64,000 nt of DNA from a virus. Location of the stretch: positions 62,001 to 126,000 of IMG/VR virus record IMGVR_UViG_3300042562_002450. One strand, given 5' to 3'. The notes below the pieces were generated by a model that saw only the letters and a list, made by a program, of their open reading frames with translations, did no database searches and was not told the DNA's origin. Of this stretch, positions 48,120 through 56,081 are shown piece after piece; positions within the stretch are counted from its first letter, which is position 1, and the number at the start of each line of letters is the position of its first letter. A program made the position numbers and the translations under genes.

Positions 48120-50875
48120 AAAGATTCCTTCGGAGTTGTAATAAGATTGTATTCCATAATAAATGGAGTAACATAAGGAAGCAAGTCAGATAATGATTCT
48201 TTGATTTCTTCAGTGTATGAATACTCAACTTTAAGAAGAGAAGACAATGAAGGATCATCAAAAGATGAATTAAAAAAATCACTAACAAACTTTTCGCTAA
48301 ACTCTAACTCTTGGTTATCTCTACGAATAACATAGCTTGTTTCTGGAATCTTAGAAACAATATTATACTCTGCATAATAATTACTATTAATTAGTATCCC
48401 AGAGAAAGTTCCACTTTCTTTTTCTTGTAAGTAAACAATACCATTCTTGTAATCAATAGCATATCTTCCACTTGATCCTAGTTCGTTGAACTTCTTTTCC
48501 ATTTCAGAATACTGGACTTCTTCTTTCATTGTAGAAGGAATTTCAATAAAAGAAACTGTTTTTTCTTCTATGTTTTTAAATCCAAGATTAACAGCATAAG
48601 TATCTACAGGTGCGATAATCTTAAAAGTTCTATTCTCTTTCTTTAAGATTTCTGTTGTAATTAACTCTCCATCATTTAAGTCAAAAGAGATCGGATTCTT
48701 TTTCTTATATGAGATGTTAACTCTAACTTCATCAGTTGAGCTTAATGGCTTATACGTATATAAGATCCCTCTTTTTTTATCAATTGAGTAATCTCCATTA
48801 GAAAATAATTCTAATACCCCATTGATATAGTCCTTTTCAGATAAAAGAACAGATTCCGTATCAGCAAGAACGCTAACAGACTGAACTTCAGAAAGACCTG
48901 TCCTATGAACAGACGCTAGGTTCCTTAGTTTGAATACTGACTCGGATATACTTTCATCTATGGAATAGATTGAGATATTATCCTTAATAGCATCATGTCT
49001 AAAATTAGTCTTAATTAAAGTACCTTTCTCTCTAGGAGAAAGAGTTACATTTTCTCTTTTTAATTTAAAGAATATATCACCGCTTGGCTTTTTCCCAAGT
49101 CTTGCTGAGTTTTCTTCTTTATGAAATGTTGCAATATTATTTAGATAATCAAACTCATAGACTAGTGAGTTTACATTATGAGATGGTAAGAACTTATCAA
49201 CTCTAGTCCAAAGATAATTATCAATAAATAATTCTTCTTGATCTATCTGAATAGAATCAAGACCAAAAACATCTAATGGCATCTGTACAAGATACCTATC
49301 TGTTAATTCTTTAACTAAGTTAGCTTTTACTTTTAAGTATGTATCTTTTCCTACAGATCCAAAGTTTGTTCTGTATAAAAAGACTTGACCAAATGGCTTC
49401 TGGTTAAGAGATAAGATTTTAGATCCAATAGGAATACTTTTAAATTCAACTTGTTTTTTTGTTATTGGACTAGAGAGTACAGAAGCACCGTCTTCACTTT
49501 CTTTTATTGAGAAATCAGCTTTAAGTTTAACAGAAATTATTGGAAAATCTGTCTTTTTTGAATCAACTAGGTAATCAACATTATATGTTAATATCTCTGG
49601 AATCTTATCTTTTATTTTTTGGGTTGGAGAAATCTCCTCCCAATTAAGTCCATCATCCACTGAGATAAAATAGTCGAATTTGCTTTCAAATCCAGCAGGA
49701 GAATATTCTTTTGTAAACAAGCCTATTTTAGATATTTCTTTATTTGAAAGAAATGTTGTTGTTACAAGTTGTCCCTCGTTCTTATATTTTTGAGATTTTA
49801 TTTTAATTTCTCTAAGCCCGATTGCTCTTCTGTATTTAGTTCCTGAAGATGTTCTTATGAAATAAGAGCTATCTTCAATAAGTTTAATTGATAAGAATTT
49901 AATTTTTTTTGGATAGAAATATAATAAATTTTCTGAATTTGGATTCTCTAGATTATTTCCTAGTTGTATAATTGAATTTCCAATTGAATCAAACCCTTGA
50001 TCTCCAAGATATAACTTTTTCAAATCAAAAAAAGATGAACCATCAACTGAACCTTTAATCTCAAGGATAGCAGGAGATGAGCCATTAGGCATTTGGACTG
50101 TTGCAATATCTAAAAGATTAAAAAATATTTCTTTTTCAAGTTCTAGTTTTAAATTCAAAACAGTAGGAGCTTCAAGTTCATTTGTTCCTACTTGTTCGAA
50201 CTCGAACCACGTATCGTTAGATCCATCAATTGCAAGTCTTAAAGCATCTCTCGCTAGAGAGTTTAGCTCTTGGTTGTTTCCTGATGTTCCTATGCTATCC
50301 TCTACTATATTTAATCGTAAGACTTTAGCAGACTCAGCTTCTTTATTTAGTGGGAGTACAGCATTACTATTAAAGATATCAATAAAAGCTTTTTCTTTTG
50401 TGAACTTAGTTTTGTCATTTTCTATCTTATAAAGATTAAAGAAAGAATCAGAAAAAAGAGGTGAAAACTTATTTGTATTCTGAATTTTATAGTCTATAAG
50501 CTTTGATGATGCTTCCGCTATATCGGACTTGAGCTTAAGGCTCATGCCTGACAATGTATTGTAATTGCTTGATAAGACATCTCTAATACTTGATAGTGTC
50601 TGATAAAGAATATTTAAATCATTATAAGCATTATAGTAATTATTATTTATTTTAACTATATCGGGATTTGATCCTTCGAGAATAGAGCTATGTTTAAATA
50701 TGCTTCTATTAAGATTACTATAGTATTCTTTTGTTACCTTATTAAAGGCAGATGAAATATCTTCCTTTGTTGAAAGTCCCAATACTCCTAGCTCACTGTT
50801 CAGATCATTTAGAATTGTTCTTAGTTTAATATCTAAGTAGATTCCAGAATGTGATGTCTCTATTTTATTTGTCAT
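48116..50875 (-). CDS. large tail/baseplate-type protein, 919 aa, discoidin-like
   Basis: Residues 1-130 form a helical segment. A beta-sandwich follows (EKEIFFNLLDIATVQMPNGSSP; SIKLIEDSSYFIR; AIGLREIKIKSQKY) like that in the 694-aa protein. Then FDYFISVDDGLNWEEISP repeats the short 'DDGLNW' strand motif, and further beta repeats with YSIDKKRGILYTYKPL and YAIDYKNGIVYLQEKE follow. Those two show an internal duplication of an about 130-residue unit (ID-x-K-x-G-I-x-Y). Probably structural; no catalytic motif. Confidence 0.62.
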   Translation of the reverse strand: MTNKIETSHSGIYLDIKLRTILNDLNSELGVLGLSTKEDISSAFNKVTKEYYSNLNRSIFKHSSILEGSNPDIVKINNNYYNAYNDLNILYQTLSSIRDVLSSNYNTLSGMSLKLKSDIAEASSKLIDYKIQNTNKFSPLFSDSFFNLYKIENDKTKFTKEKAFIDIFNSNAVLPLNKEAESAKVLRLNIVEDSIGTSGNNQELNSLARDALRLAIDGSNDTWFEFEQVGTNELEAPTVLNLKLELEKEIFFNLLDIATVQMPNGSSPAILEIKGSVDGSSFFDLKKLYLGDQGFDSIGNSIIQLGNNLENPNSENLLYFYPKKIKFLSIKLIEDSSYFIRTSSGTKYRRAIGLREIKIKSQKYKNEGQLVTTTFLSNKEISKIGLFTKEYSPAGFESKFDYFISVDDGLNWEEISPTQKIKDKIPEILTYNVDYLVDSKKTDFPIISVKLKADFSIKESEDGASVLSSPITKKQVEFKSIPIGSKILSLNQKPFGQVFLYRTNFGSVGKDTYLKVKANLVKELTDRYLVQMPLDVFGLDSIQIDQEELFIDNYLWTRVDKFLPSHNVNSLVYEFDYLNNIATFHKEENSARLGKKPSGDIFFKLKRENVTLSPREKGTLIKTNFRHDAIKDNISIYSIDESISESVFKLRNLASVHRTGLSEVQSVSVLADTESVLLSEKDYINGVLELFSNGDYSIDKKRGILYTYKPLSSTDEVRVNISYKKKNPISFDLNDGELITTEILKKENRTFKIIAPVDTYAVNLGFKNIEEKTVSFIEIPSTMKEEVQYSEMEKKFNELGSSGRYAIDYKNGIVYLQEKESGTFSGILINSNYYAEYNIVSKIPETSYVIRRDNQELEFSEKFVSDFFNSSFDDPSLSSLLKVEYSYTEEIKESLSDLLPYVTPFIMEYNLITTPKESL

Positions 50876-52771
50876 CTATTCTTCCTTACCAGCTAAACGA
50901 TAATAATCCAGATATGGAGTTAGAAAACTAGTCTCAACATGATTCCTAATAATAACATGCACGTAGACATCTGTCTTTGTGATTTCTTGTCCTCTAATAG
51001 TATCTGGAGTAAGTATAGAGTTATTTTCTAAAAATCTAACATTATTGTCAATCACTAGTTCTTCTGGTTCTAAGATATATCTAGGAGTATATTTTGCTGT
51101 ATAAATTCCATTAATAATCTGGTCTGCTCTATGCATCAATTCAATGGCTGTCTTGTTTTCTGTTTCAAGAACGAATGGACTATTAGATGCAAGATCTTGT
51201 CTTTTATTAAATTTCCAGTCAACTCCTCTAATTAGGAGTTCTCCATTCCTGTAGAGCTCTATATTTGAGCCATCTCCATCTTTCTTATGAGCAAGGAATC
51301 TTAATCCAACTATGGATGTCTTTTCAAAATAAAGTCTTTCATTTGGTACTTCTAATGTCCCAATTGGCAAAATGTTAATAAAAGAAGTCTTCATTAGATT
51401 TCCATTAGAATCATAGTCTTTTTTGAATAAGCTATATTCGATTGAACCAGAAAGGATCTCTTGATTTGTTTCCCAGTGTTTTGCAGTTGGTATCATATCT
51501 TTAACATATAAACCAAGATTCCTTAGTGACTTAAACTCTTCAGGCTTAGATACATAAATGCCTTTGTTCTTATAACTATCATTTGATACTGTTATGGAAT
51601 TTAAAAGAAAAGAATAATGATACATTAAAACTGAATCTTCTAATCTTTTTTGCTCTAGACCAAGAATGTTTTTAACATTTGGGTCTTTTATTGACTCTCT
51701 AACCTGGGTGTCTATTGAGTCTAAACTTAGAGGTAAGCTTGGCTTCCTTTGCAGTTCAGCTAATGTTATTGGCTTTAATGGATTGAATGGAACTACCTGA
51801 CTAACGTCTTGTTTGAAAACAAAGAACAAACCTTTAGAAACTCTTTTTCTGAAAAGAATAGTTTTTGTTTCTGAAAGAATTCCTTTCTCTATTTCTATAC
51901 TTTCTTTTATATTATTACTGTCTAGAGTGTAGACCTCATCTAAGTAAGCAGGATCACTAGAGTTTGGTGAGATGGTTACTGAGTTAAATTCCTTAATGTC
52001 TCCAAAGTCTAATGCGATGACTAGCTTTGCTGGCTCTTTTAATTGTTTTCTAACTAAGACAGAATAACCCCAAGACTGAATAAAAGAAGGACTAACAATA
52101 TTTAGAATATCATTACCTGGATATGAGATGTCATGCTCAGAAGTAGTTGTCTGTTCTGCGACTACTCTAACTTCTGGAATAGCAATATTTACTCCATTAA
52201 ATTTTGGAAGAGATAGCTTCCCTTGTTTTGTATCTATACTACAAAGACTAATAAGATCTCCACGTTTTGCCATAGGGAAATCATAATAAAACTCTTTTGC
52301 AGAGTTATTTAAAAAATCAAGTTTATAAGATCCATCAATGAATGTATTATGATATATCTGATTAAATGCATTACTCGGAGAAGTTTCAATCTTTGCTGAT
52401 TCTAGATTCTGCTCTAATCTTTTGATTAAGAGCTCAGCCTCTGTGACTCCTCTTTCGAAAAAAATCTCTTGAGACTTTATCTTTGAAAATACATAATTTA
52501 TTTCCTGAAAGAGAACTTCAATGTCAGCTAATATTTCATCATTATTATTATTAAAGACTTCAGAATAAGCAATTCCAGGAGAAAGAAGTAAAGGAACAAA
52601 AAGAGGCTGATTGGCTGTTGACGCCACCTCTACTAAGTTATTCTTTAAGTCTTGTTTAAATTCTAATTCATTCCTATAAAAGCCTTGATCTTTCTTTTTT
52701 GAAAGCTTTCTTAATACTTGATTTCCTTGCAAGCTACCAATGAGTGAGCCAATACTCTCTAGTATCTTCAT
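50876..52771 (-). CDS. large tail/baseplate-type protein, 631 aa
   Basis: It has the same overall plan as its two downstream neighbours: a helical N-terminal third, then beta-sandwich segments (PAKLVIALDFGDIKEFNSVTISP; GIYVSKPEEFKSLRNLGLYV; GSIEYSLFKKDYDSNGN). It is placed between a small beta protein gene and the 919-aa gene with overlaps or gaps under 5 nt, which indicates one assembly unit, probably baseplate or proximal tail. Assignment is by context. Confidence 0.6.
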   Translation of the reverse strand: MKILESIGSLIGSLQGNQVLRKLSKKKDQGFYRNELEFKQDLKNNLVEVASTANQPLFVPLLLSPGIAYSEVFNNNNDEILADIEVLFQEINYVFSKIKSQEIFFERGVTEAELLIKRLEQNLESAKIETSPSNAFNQIYHNTFIDGSYKLDFLNNSAKEFYYDFPMAKRGDLISLCSIDTKQGKLSLPKFNGVNIAIPEVRVVAEQTTTSEHDISYPGNDILNIVSPSFIQSWGYSVLVRKQLKEPAKLVIALDFGDIKEFNSVTISPNSSDPAYLDEVYTLDSNNIKESIEIEKGILSETKTILFRKRVSKGLFFVFKQDVSQVVPFNPLKPITLAELQRKPSLPLSLDSIDTQVRESIKDPNVKNILGLEQKRLEDSVLMYHYSFLLNSITVSNDSYKNKGIYVSKPEEFKSLRNLGLYVKDMIPTAKHWETNQEILSGSIEYSLFKKDYDSNGNLMKTSFINILPIGTLEVPNERLYFEKTSIVGLRFLAHKKDGDGSNIELYRNGELLIRGVDWKFNKRQDLASNSPFVLETENKTAIELMHRADQIINGIYTAKYTPRYILEPEELVIDNNVRFLENNSILTPDTIRGQEITKTDVYVHVIIRNHVETSFLTPYLDYYRLAGKEE

Positions 52772-53469
52772 AGAAGATCTCCTGGTGTGTATTTTATATT
52801 CAAAGTAAATAAATGATTTCCTGATTCTTTAATATATTCTGGAATTTTTAATTTAAATTTAATGCTGGCTTCTTCAAATCTTTGAATAACTCCTGCATTA
52901 TAAAGTAAAGGAATTGGATAATCAGAAGAAGATCCAAGTTTGCTTTTAATTATATGCTCAGTTGTGATTTGAATCTTATATCGATCACCCTCTAACGCTG
53001 CAGTAAAGTTATCATTAAGAGTGAATAGATTATTAACTGTATCGTAACTAGTAACAGTTCTTTTTTCTCCATTAGAAAAACCTGATAGCATTTCAATTTC
53101 TGACCCTGTAAAAATATCTCTTGTTTCTTTTCTTGAAATATCAACTAGTCTCCGGCTATCCTGTCTATATACTTCACCATAAAGTAATATATCTTGCTTG
53201 ATACACAGACCATAACCAGGATAATTATCTGCAAACCATAAGATTTTTTCAAAATCATATTCTTTGGTTTTAGTGCCATTATAATAATTATCATAAGGAG
53301 AGATGAACAATCCACAATCGACTATTGGCTTATTTGAATTGTGATTTATCTTAATCTCTAGGAAATCTGTTTCTGATTCTTTCTGTAATATACCTAGGTC
53401 TATATTGTCACGAATAATCTTATCATTTATTTTAAATGTTATAGCTGTACTGTTACTCATATGATCCAT
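52768..53469 (-). CDS. beta-rich tail structural protein, about 233 aa
   Basis: Three in-frame ATGs are possible (53490, 53469, 53460). GAAGGA lies 8 nt before 53469, so this start is preferred. The protein is beta-rich (TAITFKINDKIIRDNIDLGIL) and contains IEMLSGFSNGEKRTVTSYDTVNNLFTLND. This SG-x-x-x-G-x-x-x-x-I/V-x-x-Y unit also occurs in the 769-aa protein upstream (IELLSGPNSGFKTKISGYNS). The role is unknown. Confidence 0.62.
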   Translation of the reverse strand: MDHMSNSTAITFKINDKIIRDNIDLGILQKESETDFLEIKINHNSNKPIVDCGLFISPYDNYYNGTKTKEYDFEKILWFADNYPGYGLCIKQDILLYGEVYRQDSRRLVDISRKETRDIFTGSEIEMLSGFSNGEKRTVTSYDTVNNLFTLNDNFTAALEGDRYKIQITTEHIIKSKLGSSSDYPIPLLYNAGVIQRFEEASIKFKLKIPEYIKESGNHLFTLNIKYTPGDLL

Positions 53470-55762
53470 TCCCGAATTCCTTCTCTCCATACTTCATACT
53501 AGGTAAACTACTTGAGTAGTTAAATGGCATGAATCCTAGAATCTTCGACCCAAGTCTAGATATCCCACCGACTATAGGAACAATCTGAACGTAATAATTT
53601 TTATCATTTTCTAAATTTTTTAATGTAATACTTGTTCTTGTTCCTGGCTCTGATGAATACTTCTGAAGGTTATCTGGGCTATTGCCAAGATAGATATCAT
53701 AATAATTGGCATTAATTAAACGCCATTCAAGATAAGCCTCTTTATCTCTAGGAGTAATATTTAGTATCTCTGTAGATTCATCATAGTATTCTATTATAAT
53801 AAAAGAACCACTTGAAGTATGTCTCTTAACTATCTCTTCTACTTGTTCTCTTCCAAATTCACCACCAAGCTCTTTTAGTATATATCTTGGAAGGTTAACA
53901 ACAATCGTTCCCATTCCAGGATATGCTTTCCCATCCCAGTTCCCTAGATCCCAGTACCATTCAGATTCATTTTGAAGTTTAATTGCCGAGCCTATTTGCT
54001 CTTTTGCAATTCCTCCACCTAATATTCTTGTGTCAAGCAACTCGATATCGGGAATTGATAATGTTTGTAATATAAAAGCTTCTGCAATTATTAAATAAAA
54101 TCGGCCTTGTGCAAGTGATTCCCACCCGCCATAAAAATAGCCAGATGAAGTATAAGAAGAAACTTTTTTAATAATTCTATAAACTGTTTCTTTTTCTATA
54201 TCTTGACTTGCACTATTGGTTAAAGATAATGTCTTAAGTAATGAGTTATAACCTGAAATTTTTGTTTTAAAACCAGAGTTAGGTCCAGAAAGTAATTCAA
54301 TCTCATAACCTGAATAGAAATCAGATTCCGAAAGGTTTGGATCTGAAAGAGTATTGTGAGAACCACCTGCAGCAATGCCATTAAAATTTGTATATCCTTG
54401 TGTCTCTGATGATTCTAGAATTGAATCATCATTATCAATAACAAGATGATGTACTCCTCTACTACTAGCATTTGGTACCATGTAGAAGATTATTTTCTTA
54501 CCTAAAATATCTGGATTTATATTAGGATTAACTGAAAGGTCATCATATGAATAGTATCTTTCAACGTATCGATAAGAAGCATAAACATTACTACCTTCTT
54601 CTATGTCCCTGTCTAATTGAAAGAAACCTGAGTTTGAAGATACAGATTTTATTGCATTCTTTTCATAGAAGATATCACTAACAAAACCTTGTTTTGTTAT
54701 GTATGTGTCAGAGTCAGGGTCATCCGTAAAAGCATGAGTTATTGCTCCATCTTCTTTTTTTACTACAATGTAAAAATAGAACTCTTGAATTCCTAAATTT
54801 GATATTGGATTAATATCAAGATGGAAAAGACTTGAGTTTATTCTTGTTGCTTTCTGTTCTTTTATTACTCTATAAGGAAATGCTGGATTAAAGAGCTGAG
54901 TGTAGTATTCAGGTACCCAATATTTTTTTCCATTATAGAAGAAGTCGCCTGGGGTGATTTTAAAATTCCATCGATCTTGCATCCCACCTAGTGCTGGAGC
55001 TTCTACTGATATCTTGCTTTGCTTCCTTCTTTTAAACCAAAATCTTTGAGAGTCAGTGGATGGTGTTGGACTTTTATTATAAGAATCAAAACCAACTTTT
55101 ACTGAGTAGCTATTCCCAACTTGAGTAATTGTATACTCTCTTTTCTCTGAAGAAGAAGAGTAAGATGCTTGCTGATAAAAAATTCTAGAATCAAGAAGAC
55201 TCTCGACGACTAGTTGATTGTCGAGGTTCTTATATCTAACATAGTATATTTCATATACTTCTTCTTTTATATTGCAAATTAGATTTGTATATATCCCTTT
55301 TTTAGAATATCCAATGGTTGCCGATTCATCATAATAAGACCAGAGTGTTTTACTAACTGGAAGCTTATCTTCATTTAGTAGTTCAATATTACTTATATTC
55401 TGAACATGACTTAAGTCATGCCAGTAGTAAAGTGGAGTATCTACTCCATCTGTATTTTTTACAACATCTGTAATATGAAATCCAGCATAGTCGATAACAA
55501 TATCATCTACTCTGAATTCTTCTTCTTCAATGCTTTCTTTTGAGTTACGACTAATAACATTAGACTTATCTATGATTAGAATATTTTTCTTTGTATTAAT
55601 CTTTGGAGATGAGATATATGAAACCCCTAGACTTTGATTCGCATAGCGAGACCCTAGTCTTAAGAATTCAATCTCATCTTTAACATTAATTCTAGTATCA
55701 AATTTCTTTTCAATACTATGATTATTTAAAGTATAATTAAAGCTAACAGAACCAATTGGCAT
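53453..55762 (-). CDS. multidomain tail protein with Fn3-like C-terminus, 769 aa
   Basis: Mostly beta-sheet. A segment near residue 480 (IELLSGPNSGFKTKISGYNSLLKTLSLTN) is shared with the next gene. Residues 670-740 (RDKEAYLEWRLINANYYDIYLGNS, then ITLKNLENDKNYYVQIVP) have the Trp, Tyr and Leu pattern of a fibronectin type III domain, frequent in phage tail and baseplate proteins. It overlaps the glutaredoxin-like gene by 20 nt. Confidence 0.65.
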   Translation of the reverse strand: MPIGSVSFNYTLNNHSIEKKFDTRINVKDEIEFLRLGSRYANQSLGVSYISSPKINTKKNILIIDKSNVISRNSKESIEEEEFRVDDIVIDYAGFHITDVVKNTDGVDTPLYYWHDLSHVQNISNIELLNEDKLPVSKTLWSYYDESATIGYSKKGIYTNLICNIKEEVYEIYYVRYKNLDNQLVVESLLDSRIFYQQASYSSSSEKREYTITQVGNSYSVKVGFDSYNKSPTPSTDSQRFWFKRRKQSKISVEAPALGGMQDRWNFKITPGDFFYNGKKYWVPEYYTQLFNPAFPYRVIKEQKATRINSSLFHLDINPISNLGIQEFYFYIVVKKEDGAITHAFTDDPDSDTYITKQGFVSDIFYEKNAIKSVSSNSGFFQLDRDIEEGSNVYASYRYVERYYSYDDLSVNPNINPDILGKKIIFYMVPNASSRGVHHLVIDNDDSILESSETQGYTNFNGIAAGGSHNTLSDPNLSESDFYSGYEIELLSGPNSGFKTKISGYNSLLKTLSLTNSASQDIEKETVYRIIKKVSSYTSSGYFYGGWESLAQGRFYLIIAEAFILQTLSIPDIELLDTRILGGGIAKEQIGSAIKLQNESEWYWDLGNWDGKAYPGMGTIVVNLPRYILKELGGEFGREQVEEIVKRHTSSGSFIIIEYYDESTEILNITPRDKEAYLEWRLINANYYDIYLGNSPDNLQKYSSEPGTRTSITLKNLENDKNYYVQIVPIVGGISRLGSKILGFMPFNYSSSLPSMKYGEKEFGNGSYE

Positions 55763-56018
55763 TGCTTAATTCTCCAAAAACTTCATCACCACCAACAATT
55801 AACTCATCGCGTGATCTAAGATATAATGCAGGCACCTGACTAACAGGGGAGATACCAACAAGATTATTATCAATATAAGATTCTATTTTTCCTTCATTAT
55901 CAGATTTTACATAAACTAGCGTTAAGCATCTAGTCCATTTTTCAGAATCTTTTTGGCTTATTATCTTAAGTAGAAATGAGCAAATAAGGCAATCTTCTGA
56001 TAGAAATAAGTAATTCAT
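55743..56018 (-). CDS. glutaredoxin/thioredoxin-like protein, 91 aa
   Basis: SEDCLICSFLLK supplies a CxxC pair (Cys10, Cys13) at the start of the first helix. VSQVPALYLRSRDELIVGGDEV around residues 59-80 has the cis-Pro position (Pro63) and the strand/Gly-Gly turn of the thioredoxin fold. The size fits glutaredoxins. It lies inside the tail gene run and could make or break disulfides in virion proteins or keep Cys residues reduced. Start ATG 56018 has GAGG 6 nt upstream, inside a long hairpin. Confidence 0.7.
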   Translation of the reverse strand: MNYLFLSEDCLICSFLLKIISQKDSEKWTRCLTLVYVKSDNEGKIESYIDNNLVGISPVSQVPALYLRSRDELIVGGDEVFGELSNANWFC

Positions 56019-56021
56019 TTA

Positions 56022-56061
56022 AACCTCAAGTGATAATTATGATATTCTATCACTTGAAGTT
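56022..56061 (-). promoter_or_regulatory. long hairpin that covers the ribosome binding site of the glutaredoxin-like gene
   Basis: On the - strand, AACTTCAAGTGATA (56061-56048) pairs with TATCACTTGAGGTT (56035-56022), 14 bp with one U-G pair, around a 12-nt loop. The GAGG site for ATG 56018 is within the 3' arm. No T-tract follows. The hairpin would lower translation of the gene unless opened, or could be an RNase processing site. Confidence 0.65.
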
Positions 56062-56081
56062 TAATAATCAAAGAACTTATT

